Positions 26,162-34,829 are shown, numbered from the stretch's first letter. The stretch: DNA of 64,000 bases from Flavobacterium sp. N2820 (GCF_025947285.1 NZ_CP110008.1:2743001-2807000), one strand, 5' to 3'. The notes: generated by a model from the sequence alone, not told the origin. Translations and numbers: made by a program.

Positions 26162-26192
26162 AAAAAAAGCCCCACTTAGTGGAGCTTCATTT
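26162..26192. terminator. Bidirectional terminator between DUF1508 gene and lipoprotein gene
   Basis: AAGCCCCACT (26167-26176) and AGTGGAGCTT (26178-26187) form a stem with one mismatch. An A7 run before and a T6 run after allow termination in both directions. Confidence 0.8.
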
Positions 26193-26209
26193 TTTCTGTC
26201 AGCAATTAA

Positions 26210-26410
26210 TTACTTTGCAGGTGCAGCTTCAGCAGGAGCTTCAGCAGGAGCAACAGTAGAATCAACAGCAGTAGAATCAGCAACTGGAGCTTCTTCAACA
26301 ACTGGAGCTTCAACAACTGTAGAATCTACAGCAGGAGTTTCTGTAGCAGCTTCTTTACAAGAAACGAACATTGCAGCAACGATAGCTAAACTTAAAACAA
26401 CTTTTTTCAT
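26210..26410 (-). CDS. Small Val/Asp/Ser/Thr/Pro-rich lipoprotein
   Basis: A 66-residue lipoprotein: signal MKKVVLSLAIVAAMFVSC, then a low-complexity acidic chain with repeats of VDST, EAPV and PAEA. After processing only about 48 residues remain, all predicted to be disordered. It is typical of abundant small lipoproteins of flavobacteria and has no recognised function. A strong promoter lies 36 bp upstream. Confidence 0.75.
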   Translation of the reverse strand: MKKVVLSLAIVAAMFVSCKEAATETPAVDSTVVEAPVVEEAPVADSTAVDSTVAPAEAPAEAAPAK

Positions 26411-26446
26411 CTTACTAAATTATAAAGGTTAATTATTAATTCGGAG

Positions 26447-26476
26447 CAAAGATATAAATTTTTTAATAGGTCAAAA
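26447..26476 (-). promoter_or_regulatory. Promoter for the small lipoprotein
   Basis: On the minus strand TTTTG (26476-26472) is followed after 17 bp by TATCTTTG (26454-26447), 36 bp before the ATG. Confidence 0.7.
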
Positions 26477-26573
26477 TATTTTTAGCCTTTTTTTTTAATT
26501 TTTTTTCTTTGGATTCCGAAATGCTTTATTTCAAATGGCGTGCCAAACTTTGTTTTTTAATAATTATTTCTAA

Positions 26574-28727
26574 TTATTTGGCTTTTTGAGACTTAGGATA
26601 AACAATTGACATCTCTTCAATAAGGTTTTTTGCACCCGCAAACTTATCAATTACAAATAAAATATAACGTGCATCTACCATTATGTTTCTACAGATTTCT
26701 GGACTATAATAAATGTCGCTCATGGTGCCTTCCCATACTCTATCAAAGTTTAATCCAATAAGGTTTCCATTTGCATCTAAAGCTGGACTTCCAGAATTAC
26801 CTCCTGTTGTATGATTAGTTGCAATGAAAGCTAATGGCATTTTCCCATTTTTATCGGCATATCTTCCATAATCTTTCGCATTATACAAATCGATTAGTTT
26901 TTTTGGTACATCAAATTCGTAATCACCAGGAATATATTTTTCGACAACACCATCTAAGTAACTTATAGGTTCATAAATAATTGCATCGCTTGGCTTGTAG
27001 CCTTTTACTTTTCCATAAGTTACACGTAATGTACTATTTGCATCAGGGAAAATTCTATCGTTAGGGAAGAATTCCATAATACCTTTCATGTAGGTTCTTT
27101 GTAAAGCGATATTCTTTAAATTAATTTCATCAAACTTAGGTGCTACATTTTTTTGGTAACTATCTGCAATTGATTTTACCAATTTATATGCTGGATCTTG
27201 ATTTAACTTCTCTAAAACCGATTTTGCATCACCATTTAATAGTTCTTTTAAACCATTATAGTTCGTCAATTTAGATGAACCAAAAACACTTGCAGTTAAA
27301 TTTGATGCATTACTATTGTTTAAACTCTCAGGCAAAAATTGTTTTGGCGATTTAGTGGCATATAAATGGATTAATTGTTCAAAAACTTTTTCGTCAACTT
27401 GAGCACTATAATCTTTATATAAACCTTCAAAACTTGTGATTAAATTGTTTTTTCTATCTGTAAAAGCTTGTTCGCCTCTTGTGTTATAAACTTGCTCTAA
27501 TTGATACAGGCGGTAACCAAAAGATAAAATTTCTGAATTACGTAAAACTACTTCACTAAAATAATCTCTTGCAATGGCATATTCTCTAATGTCAGAATAG
27601 TTTTTCTCAAAATCAGCTAAAATAGTTCCATACTCAGCTTGTTTACCTGCTTTATTAACTCTTTCTTGGAATTTCTTTTCAAAGTCTTGTTTGATAGCTA
27701 CTGCATTCGATTTTTTCAAACCTTTCGTTTCACCTATCCATTTTTTCCAATAATTCGCAACACCAGCATATTTTGAAGCATACTGAATTTTAATTGCATT
27801 ATCTTTTCTCATGAAACCATCTTGTACTTTCAAAGCAGCATCACGAATTTCGATTTTTGCTGGATTTAAATCATTTACAATTTGTTCCACTGCGAATGAT
27901 GGTAAATATTCCTGTGTTCTTCCTGGATAACCCATTACCATTGTAAAATCGTTTTCCTGAATTCCTTTTGCAGAAACGGGGAAAAAGTGTTTTGGTTTAT
28001 ATGGGACGTTGTCTTTTGAATAGGCTGCAGGACGATTGTTTTTATCAGCGTAAATTCTAAATAACGAGAAATCTCCAGTATGACGAGGCCATACCCAGTT
28101 GTCCGTATCTGAACCAAATTTTCCAATAGAACTTGGTGGCGCACCAACTAAACGAACATCTTTGAACGTTTCGGTTACAAATAATAAGTATTGATTTCCA
28201 TCGTAAAAAGCACGAATCATTGCATCTTGCCAAGCTTCTTTTGGAAAACTTTTGCTTACAGCTGCAATATTTTGTTGAATTTTCTTTTGCTTATCACTTT
28301 CTGAAGGAAGATTTAAAACACCTTCAAAAATTTTATTTGTTACATCTTCAATTTTGATGATGAAGGTTACGGTTAAATCTTTGTTTGGCAATTCTTCTTC
28401 CATTTTGTATGCCCAAAAACCATCAGTTAAATAATCGTGTTCTACTGTAGAATGACTTTGAATGTTGTCATAACCACAGTGGTGATTGGTTAAAAGAAGC
28501 CCTTTTGGCGAAATCATTTCAGCTGTACAACCGCCATCAAAATGAGGAACGGCATCTTTTAAGCTGGAATTATTTACCGAATAAATATCATCGGCACTAA
28601 TTTTCATGCCCAAAGCTTTCATTTCTTTTTCGTTACTTCCTTTTAATAAAGAAGGAATCCACATGCCTCCTTGTTGCGCTTGAACTTGGAAAACAACTAA
28701 AACAAGTAGTAATTTTAAAAATTTCAT
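26574..28727 (-). CDS. S46 family dipeptidyl peptidase, DPP11-like
   Basis: A 717-residue secreted serine exopeptidase that removes dipeptides from peptide N-termini in the periplasm. Signal peptide about 1-18. The chymotrypsin-like triad is visible: His in LLTNHHCGYDN (about 82-83), Asp in SDTDNWVWPRHTGDFSLFRI, and Ser645 in TGGNSGSPALD. Eighteen residues after the serine is Arg663 (GLNFDRVWEG). In the family, Arg here marks DPP11 (Asp/Glu at P1) and Gly marks DPP7 (hydrophobic P1), so I predict acidic specificity. It is the last gene of an operon with waaA and a GNAT gene, 10 bp after the latter. Confidence 0.92.
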   Translation of the reverse strand: MKFLKLLLVLVVFQVQAQQGGMWIPSLLKGSNEKEMKALGMKISADDIYSVNNSSLKDAVPHFDGGCTAEMISPKGLLLTNHHCGYDNIQSHSTVEHDYLTDGFWAYKMEEELPNKDLTVTFIIKIEDVTNKIFEGVLNLPSESDKQKKIQQNIAAVSKSFPKEAWQDAMIRAFYDGNQYLLFVTETFKDVRLVGAPPSSIGKFGSDTDNWVWPRHTGDFSLFRIYADKNNRPAAYSKDNVPYKPKHFFPVSAKGIQENDFTMVMGYPGRTQEYLPSFAVEQIVNDLNPAKIEIRDAALKVQDGFMRKDNAIKIQYASKYAGVANYWKKWIGETKGLKKSNAVAIKQDFEKKFQERVNKAGKQAEYGTILADFEKNYSDIREYAIARDYFSEVVLRNSEILSFGYRLYQLEQVYNTRGEQAFTDRKNNLITSFEGLYKDYSAQVDEKVFEQLIHLYATKSPKQFLPESLNNSNASNLTASVFGSSKLTNYNGLKELLNGDAKSVLEKLNQDPAYKLVKSIADSYQKNVAPKFDEINLKNIALQRTYMKGIMEFFPNDRIFPDANSTLRVTYGKVKGYKPSDAIIYEPISYLDGVVEKYIPGDYEFDVPKKLIDLYNAKDYGRYADKNGKMPLAFIATNHTTGGNSGSPALDANGNLIGLNFDRVWEGTMSDIYYSPEICRNIMVDARYILFVIDKFAGAKNLIEEMSIVYPKSQKAK

Positions 28728-28737
28728 AAGAATAATT

Positions 28738-29187
28738 TTATTTAGTGACTTTGTATTTCATTAATTTTCGATTGTGAATTACAAAATCGTGTGCAAGATA
28801 CAATTTTTGTGCGTTTTCATTATGAGGTTCGACCTCTAAATACACTAATTTTAACGATAATTTAGGAACTTCCTGTTGAATAAATTGAATTGCTTCTTTT
28901 CCAATTCCTTTTCCACGCGCAGTTTTTTTGATGAATAATTCGTCTATAAAAGCGATTTTGCCACTATATTCAAAACTAAAAACAAAAGTGAGAATAAGAT
29001 AACCCACAATTTCATTTTCGTAATAAATCAACCAAGATTTTCCAAGATGTTCATTCGAAATAAATTCATGAAACAATTCTTTAGCCACTTCAATGTTCAT
29101 AGGATAATTGTCAATCGCATAGAAATCTTGCATCATTTGAGTGATGGTTGAAATAGCTGTAATTTCTAATGGTTTAAAGGTTGTCAT
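28738..29187 (-). CDS. GNAT family N-acetyltransferase
   Basis: A 149-residue single-domain acyltransferase using acetyl-CoA. The core motif for CoA binding is ELFIKKTARGKGIGKEAIQFI (R-G-x-G-x-G-like), preceded by the strand NEIVGYLILTFVFS and followed by LKLVYLEVEPHNENAQKLYLAHDFV. The substrate is unknown. Its ATG shares an A with the waaA stop codon (TAATG), so translation is coupled, but there is no evident link to lipopolysaccharide. Confidence 0.85.
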   Translation of the reverse strand: MTTFKPLEITAISTITQMMQDFYAIDNYPMNIEVAKELFHEFISNEHLGKSWLIYYENEIVGYLILTFVFSFEYSGKIAFIDELFIKKTARGKGIGKEAIQFIQQEVPKLSLKLVYLEVEPHNENAQKLYLAHDFVIHNRKLMKYKVTK

Positions 29188-30458
29188 TAGCTCAAAATAT
29201 GATTCATAATCGTTTGAGTTGCCCCTTTATTCATCTGAACAAAAGTGCTGCAAATGTGACCTTTTTCTAATCGTTCCTCTTTGTTTTGAAGTAATAAATC
29301 AAAAGATTCATTCAATTGAATTTGATTCTGAATCGAAATACATCCTTCCATATTTACCAATGCGGTAGCTTCTGCAAAATGCGAATAATTTGGACCAATC
29401 ACAACCGGAACACCAAAAGTTGCTGGTTCTAAAATATTATGCACACCGGGATTTCCAAAACCACCACCTACATAAGCAATATCGGCATAGGAATAAATTT
29501 TGGTAAGAATTCCGATAGTATCAATGATAAAAACGTTGTATTCCTGTAGAGACGCGATTAATCGCGTCTCTACATCTGATCCGATTAATCGCGTCTCAAC
29601 GTTTTCAGAAAACAAAACCGTTTTTTTAGATATAGATTTTTTCAATTCCTGAATTTGTTCTGATTTAATATTATGTGGTGCAATAATAAATTTCACTTCG
29701 TCCGAACTTTGATTGATGTAATTCACCAATAAATTTTCATCTTTTGGCCAAGAACTACCCATAACAATAATGGTTTTGTTATCTTTAAATTGTTCGATGA
29801 AATCTAAAGAATTATCTCGTTCTAAAATTGAAACTACGCGGTCAAATCGTGTATCGCCAGAAACTTTTACATTGTTGAATCCGATGCTTTGCAAAAGTAT
29901 TTTTGAGCGATCATTCTGAACAAAAAAGTAATCAAATGTTTTTAAGGCATTTCTGTAAAATCCGCCATACCATTTAAAAAATGCTTGATTTTCTCGTAAA
30001 ATTCCAGAAATTAAATAAGTTTTAATTTGTTGATTCTTAAGTTCGTTCAAATAGTTTGGCCAATATTCATATTTGATAAAAAATGCCATTTCTGGATGAA
30101 CTAATTTGATAAATTTTTTTGCATTTGAAATAGTGTCCATTGGTAAATAAACCGTAACATCTGCAATAGTGTTGTTTTTTCGCACTTCATAACCCGAAGG
30201 TGAAAAAAACGTAACTACAATTTTATGTGTTGGAAATTGCTGTTTTATGGCCTCAATTACAGGTAAACCTTGCTCATATTCACCTAAAGAAGCCGCGTGA
30301 AACCATATCGTTTTGTCTGAGCTTTGAATTTTATTAGCCAAAGTTTGAAAAACCGATTTTCGTCCGTTAACAAAAAGTTTCATTTTTGGACTAAAAACCG
30401 CAATTATTTTTAGCAATTGTGAAGCTAGAATTACAATTAAATTATATATTTGATTCAT
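29187..30458 (-). CDS. waaA: 3-deoxy-D-manno-octulosonic acid transferase
   Basis: WaaA (KdtA) adds Kdo from CMP-Kdo to lipid A precursors at the inner membrane. Anchor at about 3-20; the acceptor domain follows with AASLGEYEQGLPVIEAI; the GT-B nucleotide-binding half has IIVMGSSWPKDE and AYVGGGFGNPGVHNILEPATFGVPVVIGPNYSHFAEA. Residues about 287-306 carry a tandem VETRLI..VETRLIASL insertion encoded by a palindromic repeat (29545-29597), just before the conserved FIIDTIGILTKIYSYADIAYVGGG. Length is 423 residues. First gene of the waaA-GNAT-DPP11 operon. Confidence 0.92.
   Translation of the reverse strand: MNQIYNLIVILASQLLKIIAVFSPKMKLFVNGRKSVFQTLANKIQSSDKTIWFHAASLGEYEQGLPVIEAIKQQFPTHKIVVTFFSPSGYEVRKNNTIADVTVYLPMDTISNAKKFIKLVHPEMAFFIKYEYWPNYLNELKNQQIKTYLISGILRENQAFFKWYGGFYRNALKTFDYFFVQNDRSKILLQSIGFNNVKVSGDTRFDRVVSILERDNSLDFIEQFKDNKTIIVMGSSWPKDENLLVNYINQSSDEVKFIIAPHNIKSEQIQELKKSISKKTVLFSENVETRLIGSDVETRLIASLQEYNVFIIDTIGILTKIYSYADIAYVGGGFGNPGVHNILEPATFGVPVVIGPNYSHFAEATALVNMEGCISIQNQIQLNESFDLLLQNKEERLEKGHICSTFVQMNKGATQTIMNHILS
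29545..29597. repeat. Palindromic element inside waaA with a half copy
   Basis: A perfect 30-bp palindrome at 29545-29574 (arm TGTAGAGACGCGATT) is followed after 8 bp by a second partial copy (GATTAATCGCGTCTC, 29583-29597). On the coding strand it reads in frame as VETRLI-GSD-VETRLIASL. A related imperfect palindrome occurs at 42994-43013. Confidence 0.8.
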
Positions 30459-30510
30459 GCCTTTAATTAAGGTTATAAAAGTACGATTGTTTCATCAAAT
30501 AAAAAAAAAC

Positions 30511-30702
30511 ATGAAATTATTTTCAATACGAATGGGTGTTTTTGCTGTTTTATTTTTCGTCTTCAATTTATTAGCAAAGAAGTATCTTTTTGAAGATCAG
30601 ATTAATGAAAAATCAATATTTGCTACATTAGTTTCTACTATAATAGTTTGTTTATTTCTTTATTTTTTAAACAGAAAAAAAACTACATCAAAAGATAATT
30701 AG
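30511..30702 (+). CDS. Small two-helix membrane protein
   Basis: A 63-residue protein with two hydrophobic helices (MGVFAVLFFVFNLLA and SIFATLVSTIIVCLFLYFL), a short polar loop between them and a Lys/Thr-rich tail. Not recognised. The ATG at 30511 follows an A9 run; the frame is open to 30457, overlapping the waaA start on the other strand. It is divergent from waaA and lies 27 bp before the aminotransferase gene, whose promoter box overlaps its stop. Confidence 0.55.
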   Translation: MKLFSIRMGVFAVLFFVFNLLAKKYLFEDQINEKSIFATLVSTIIVCLFLYFLNRKKTTSKDN

Positions 30703-30710
30703 TAATTTTG
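30703..30710 (+). promoter_or_regulatory. -7 box for the DegT aminotransferase gene
   Basis: TAATTTTG begins next to the stop codon of the small membrane protein and is 19 bp before the ATG at 30730. Confidence 0.5.
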
Positions 30711-30729
30711 CTAACAGAAAATTTCAATT

Positions 30730-31857
30730 ATGAGAAAATTACAAATGGTTGACTTAAAAAGTCAATATGAAAAAATAAAAGAAGAAGTAAATGCTTCTAT
30801 TCAAGAGGTTTTAGATACGAATACATACATTAATGGACCATTAGTTCACCAATTTCAGGCAGATTTAGAAAAATATTTGGGAGTTAAACATGTAATCCCA
30901 TGTGCTAACGGAACAGATGCGTTACAAATAGCCATGATGGGATTGGATTTACAACCTGGTGATGAGGTAATTACTGCCGATTTTACATTCGCAGCTACAG
31001 TTGAAGTGATTGCTTTGCTACAATTAACTCCCGTTTTAGTAGATGTTGATATGAACAATATGAACATTTCCCTTGACGGAATTCGTAAAGCCATTACACC
31101 AAAAACAAAAGCAATTGTTCCGGTTCATTTGTTTGGAAGAGCTGCTAATATGGATGCGATTATGGAAATTGCTCAAGAACACAATTTATATGTGATCGAA
31201 GATAATGCACAAGCTATTGGAGCAGATTACACTTCAAAAGATGGTTCTAAAAAGAAAGTAGGAACTATTGGTCATGTAGCGGCTACTTCATTTTTTCCTT
31301 CTAAAAACTTAGGTTGTTATGGCGATGGTGGAGCGATTTTTACCAATGATGATGCATTAGCACATAAAATAAGAGGAATTGTAAACCATGGAATGTATGA
31401 AAGATATCATCATGATGTAGTAGGTGTAAATTCCCGTTTAGATAGTATGCAAGCTGGAGTTTTGAAAGCAAAATTACCACATTTAGATACTTACAATAAA
31501 GCACGCCAAGATGCTGCAAGAAAATACAGTTTGGCTTTAGCTCAAAATTCGAATATTTGGGTGCCAACGATTTGTGAATCTTGTGATTGTCATGTATTTC
31601 ATCAATATGTAATTCGTATTTTAAACGGAAAACGCGATGGGTTGTTAGAACATTTACAAGCAAAAGGAATTCCTTGTGCGATTTATTACCCAATTCCATT
31701 ACACAGTCAAAAAGCGTATGCAGATGCTCGTTATAATGAAGCTGATTTTCCAGTTACTAATCAATTGGTAAAAGAAGTAATTGCATTGCCAATGCATACA
31801 GAATTAGATGATGAACAAATTAAATTTATCACTGACGCAGTTTTAGAATACGTATAA
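30730..31857 (+). CDS. DegT/DnrJ/EryC1/StrS family sugar aminotransferase
   Basis: A 375-residue PLP enzyme of the family that aminates nucleotide-bound 4- or 3-ketosugars. The N-terminal MVDLKSQYEKIKEEVNASI, CANGTDALQIAM and PVHLFGRAANMDAI are typical. The PLP lysine is Lys192 in FFPSKNLGCYGDGG, and the aspartate contacting the pyridine nitrogen is in VIEDNAQAIGA. Together with galE 65 bp downstream it suggests surface polysaccharide or glycan sugar synthesis. The exact sugar cannot be told without substrate-specific neighbours. Confidence 0.9.
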   Translation: MRKLQMVDLKSQYEKIKEEVNASIQEVLDTNTYINGPLVHQFQADLEKYLGVKHVIPCANGTDALQIAMMGLDLQPGDEVITADFTFAATVEVIALLQLTPVLVDVDMNNMNISLDGIRKAITPKTKAIVPVHLFGRAANMDAIMEIAQEHNLYVIEDNAQAIGADYTSKDGSKKKVGTIGHVAATSFFPSKNLGCYGDGGAIFTNDDALAHKIRGIVNHGMYERYHHDVVGVNSRLDSMQAGVLKAKLPHLDTYNKARQDAARKYSLALAQNSNIWVPTICESCDCHVFHQYVIRILNGKRDGLLEHLQAKGIPCAIYYPIPLHSQKAYADARYNEADFPVTNQLVKEVIALPMHTELDDEQIKFITDAVLEYV

Positions 31858-31858
31858 T

Positions 31859-31918
31859 AGTGTTCAGTCTCAGTATTCAGTCTCAGTTACTGTTTACTGC
31901 GACTGTGACTGAAAACTA
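31859..31918. repeat. CAGTCTCAGT-type intergenic repeat
   Basis: Two direct copies of TTCAGTCTCAGT, then TACTGTTTACTGCGACTGTGACTG, which is nearly the inverse of the first part, fill the space between the aminotransferase and galE. The whole can fold as an imperfect hairpin. Confidence 0.5.
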
Positions 31919-31922
31919 AAAA

Positions 31923-32939
31923 ATGAAGATATTAGTTACAGGTGGTTTAGGATTTATAGGTTCCCACACAGTTGTCGAATTACAAAATGAAGGTTTTGAA
32001 GTAATTGCTATTGATAATCTTTCGAATTCATCTATTGATGTTTTGGATGGTATTGAGCGTATTACAGGAAAAAAACCTCTGTTTGAAAATATCGATTTGA
32101 GAGATAAATCGGCTGTTCAAAATTTCTTTTCAAAACACCAAGATATTTCGGGGGTTATTCATTTTGCTGCTTCAAAAGCGGTGGGTGAAAGTGTTGAAAA
32201 TCCGCTATTGTATTATGAAAACAATATCAATTCTTTAGTGTATTTACTTCAAGAATTACAAAAAAAGCCAGAAGCGCATTTCATTTTTAGTTCGTCTTGT
32301 ACAGTTTACGGTCAAGCCGAAAAAATGCCAATTACTGAAAATGCACCTATTCAAACTGCGATGTCACCTTATGGAAATACAAAGCAAATAGGTGAAGAAA
32401 TTATTACAGATGTTACTAAAGTAACCAATATCAATTCCATTTTATTGCGCTATTTTAATCCAATTGGAGCACATCCTTCGGCTGAAATAGGTGAATTGCC
32501 TTTAGGTGTTCCTCAAAATTTAGTTCCGTTCATTACGCAAACTGCTTTTGGACTTCGTGAAAAGCTATCGGTTTATGGTAGCGATTATCCAACACCCGAC
32601 GGAACGGCTATTCGTGATTATATTCACGTAGTAGATTTGGCTAAAGCACATGTTATAGCTTTACAACGTTTGTTAAAGAAGCAAAACTTAGAAAAAGTAG
32701 AAACGTTTAATTTAGGAACAGGAACGGGAAGTTCGGTTTTAGAAGTTATAACTGCTTTTGAAAAAGTTGCTAAAAAAAAATTAAATTATCAAATTGTTGG
32801 AAGAAGAGAAGGAGATATTACTACTGCTTTTGCCAATACAGATAAAGCTAATTCTGTTTTAGGATGGAAAGCACAATCTACATTAGAAGAAGCTTTATCA
32901 AGTGCATGGAAATGGGAGCAAAAAATCAGAAATCAGTAA
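31923..32939 (+). CDS. galE: UDP-glucose 4-epimerase
   Basis: An extended short-chain dehydrogenase of 338 residues that interconverts UDP-glucose and UDP-galactose (or the N-acetyl forms) with bound NAD. The dinucleotide motif GGLGFIGSH (7-15) opens the protein, the catalytic SSCTVYGQ and Tyr150-x3-Lys154 (SPYGNTKQIGEE) follow, and RYFNPIGAHPSAEIGE and DGTAIRDYIHVVDLAKAH are GalE-specific. It follows the sugar aminotransferase on the same strand, separated by a repeat. Supplies sugars for cell-surface glycans. Confidence 0.94.
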   Translation: MKILVTGGLGFIGSHTVVELQNEGFEVIAIDNLSNSSIDVLDGIERITGKKPLFENIDLRDKSAVQNFFSKHQDISGVIHFAASKAVGESVENPLLYYENNINSLVYLLQELQKKPEAHFIFSSSCTVYGQAEKMPITENAPIQTAMSPYGNTKQIGEEIITDVTKVTNINSILLRYFNPIGAHPSAEIGELPLGVPQNLVPFITQTAFGLREKLSVYGSDYPTPDGTAIRDYIHVVDLAKAHVIALQRLLKKQNLEKVETFNLGTGTGSSVLEVITAFEKVAKKKLNYQIVGRREGDITTAFANTDKANSVLGWKAQSTLEEALSSAWKWEQKIRNQ

Positions 32940-33028
32940 ACAATAGTTAAAAATTCTTTTTTTTTAAATAGAAAAAAAACCAATACTTTATTCTTTTCGT
33001 AACTGCAAGTAATTAAAACTCACAGATT

Positions 33029-34495
33029 ATGAAAAAGACATTACTATTGGTAACAAGTTTCTTATTTGCTTTAAATACTTTTTCTCAAGTTGGAATTGGT
33101 ACAACCAACATTCTTAATGGTGTTGAATTGCAAATTGAAAGTAGTTCTAAGGGATTATTAATTCCTAGAGTAGCGCTAACTGCTACAAATATTGTTGCAC
33201 CTGTAGGTCCCGCACCTATTGCTACAGGTGTTTTGGTTTTCAATACGGCGACTACTGGAGCTGGAATAACTGCGGTTTCCCCTGGATTCTATTATTGGTC
33301 AGGTACTGAATGGATAGCTTTAAAATCAAATCCTCTTTCGTTAAGTCAAGATTGGTCTCTAACTGGAAATGCAGGAACAACAAATGGAACTAATTTTTTA
33401 GGGACTACAGATAATAGAAATTTTCAAATCAGAACAAATAATACAAATCGCTTAACAATTGAAAGCGATGGTCAGGTTGTTATTGGAACCAACACCACAC
33501 CAATAGCAAATACATTAACCACCATTAATGCTGGTGCCACTCAAGTAGGCTTGTTTGTTAACAGTAATAACTCACCACGAACCATACGAGCTTTAAACGC
33601 CTCAGACACACAGTTTGTAATTGATGGGGGTAATTTAGACGCTAATGGAGGCAGAGGTGTGATAGGGATAAGTGCTAATTTAGCAGCTAATGCTTCTTCA
33701 ACTGTTATGGGAGTTCTTGGGGTTGCAGGTCGAACAACTTTTACAGAATTGCCTGGTGAATCGGTTGGTGTATCAGGTCAAGGAACTACAGGGTTGCACG
33801 TAAGGGGCGTGGGTAAGGGAAATGGAGTAGATTATAATGCTGCTTATTTTGAATATGATCAAGATGATAATTTAGGAACGAGTAATGGTCCTTTTGCAAG
33901 AATTGCTGGTAAGGATGTGAATTATTTTACTGGAGGAAGTGCAGCAAGAAGAGATGTTACGTATGGTGGATATTTTGATGCAAATACTTCAACTACAGAT
34001 TACGTTTTTGTTGGAGCTCGAAATAATAATACATCATATAAAGTTTTGGGAGGTGGATCATTATCTACTATGGTAGAAGATAGACAAGGAAATAATCGAA
34101 TTCTGCACGCTACAGAAACACCAGAAATTTTATTTGAGGATTTTGGAATTGGAAAATTAGTAAATGGAGAGGCGTATGTTCAGATTGATGAATTAATGAG
34201 TGATCATATATTTGTTGATGAAAACCACCCAATGAAAGTTTTTGTCCAATTGGAAGGCGATTGTAACGGAGTTTATGTTACAGAAAAAACAAAAAATGGT
34301 TTTAAGGTAAAAGAATTGCAAAATGGAAAATCCAATGTTTCTTTCTCATGGAACATGGTAGCTAATAGAGCTGATGTTATTGCAAAAGATGGAACGATTG
34401 AGTCAAAACATGTTGATGTTAGATTTCCAATAGGGCCAAAAAAACTAAACCAAGAAAAAGCAGTTGAGAAAAAATATGAAATAGAAACGAAGTAA
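33029..34495 (+). CDS. Large secreted protein with VGIGTT-type N-terminus
   Basis: A 488-residue protein with a signal peptide (about 1-19, ending FSQ) and the start VGIGTTNILNGVELQIESSS, common in flavobacterial surface proteins. The region up to about 110 has LLIPRVALTATN and GFYYWSGTEWIAL. The middle is Gly/Asn/Thr-rich (GLHVRGVGKGNGVDYNAAYF, NRNFQIRTNNTNRLTIESDG) like tail-fibre or adhesin beta-helices. The C-terminal 130 residues (GEAYVQIDELMSDHIFVDE, GVYVTEKTKNGFKVKELQNG) resemble a compact beta domain. No T9SS C-terminal signal is evident. Possibly a surface adhesin (inference). It has its own terminator. Confidence 0.7.
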   Translation: MKKTLLLVTSFLFALNTFSQVGIGTTNILNGVELQIESSSKGLLIPRVALTATNIVAPVGPAPIATGVLVFNTATTGAGITAVSPGFYYWSGTEWIALKSNPLSLSQDWSLTGNAGTTNGTNFLGTTDNRNFQIRTNNTNRLTIESDGQVVIGTNTTPIANTLTTINAGATQVGLFVNSNNSPRTIRALNASDTQFVIDGGNLDANGGRGVIGISANLAANASSTVMGVLGVAGRTTFTELPGESVGVSGQGTTGLHVRGVGKGNGVDYNAAYFEYDQDDNLGTSNGPFARIAGKDVNYFTGGSAARRDVTYGGYFDANTSTTDYVFVGARNNNTSYKVLGGGSLSTMVEDRQGNNRILHATETPEILFEDFGIGKLVNGEAYVQIDELMSDHIFVDENHPMKVFVQLEGDCNGVYVTEKTKNGFKVKELQNGKSNVSFSWNMVANRADVIAKDGTIESKHVDVRFPIGPKKLNQEKAVEKKYEIETK

Positions 34496-34496
34496 T

Positions 34497-34534
34497 AAAA
34501 ATCCCAAGCAGTTAAATTCTACTTGGGATTTTTT
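34497..34534. terminator. Bidirectional terminator
   Basis: ATCCCAAG (34501-34508) and CTTGGGAT (34522-34529) are flanked by an A-run and a T-run, so it can serve both converging genes. Confidence 0.85.
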
Positions 34535-34535
34535 A

Positions 34536-34790
34536 TTAATCTTCAACAGATTCTTTTACCTTTTTTGCGCCTTCTTCTACTTTTTCAGCACCTTTGGCAA
34601 TAATGGTTTTTGCTTTTTCACCTACTTTTGAAGAATCAATTGCTTTTTTAGCTTTTACTGTTGCTGAATCTGCTGCTTGTTTTAAATCGGCTCCAACAGC
34701 TTCTGATGCTTCTTTTACTTTTTCTTTAGTTTCTTCTTTACAAGATAACAAAACGGTTACTAAGGCAATTCCTAAAAAAATTTTTTTCAT
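34536..34790 (-). CDS. Small Lys/Ala/Glu-rich lipoprotein
   Basis: An 84-residue lipoprotein with signal MKKIFLGIALVTVLLSC. The mature part is a highly charged amphipathic helix with a repeating KxxExxKKxx pattern (KEKVKEASEAVGADLKQAA, KGAEKVEEGAKKVKESVED), as in YtxH/LEA-like stress proteins. Likely anchored to a membrane leaflet facing the periplasm. Function unknown. The ATG at 34790 is favoured over a TTG two codons earlier. Confidence 0.75.
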   Translation of the reverse strand: MKKIFLGIALVTVLLSCKEETKEKVKEASEAVGADLKQAADSATVKAKKAIDSSKVGEKAKTIIAKGAEKVEEGAKKVKESVED

Positions 34791-34821
34791 GGTCAAATTG
34801 TTTTTATAGAAAATAAAGTTA

Positions 34822-34829
34822 CAAAATTA
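34822..34829 (-). promoter_or_regulatory. -7 box for the Lys/Glu-rich lipoprotein
   Basis: Minus-strand TAATTTTG lies 31 bp before the ATG. Confidence 0.5.

Noticed and set aside
26148..26432. Plus-strand Gly/Ala/Ser/Thr-rich reading frame
   Set aside because: It is the mirror of the low-complexity lipoprotein on the minus strand, which has a signal peptide, lipobox and promoter.
31859..31918. Possible CRISPR-like repeats
   Set aside because: The units are short, irregular and not separated by unique spacers of even length, and no cas gene is nearby.
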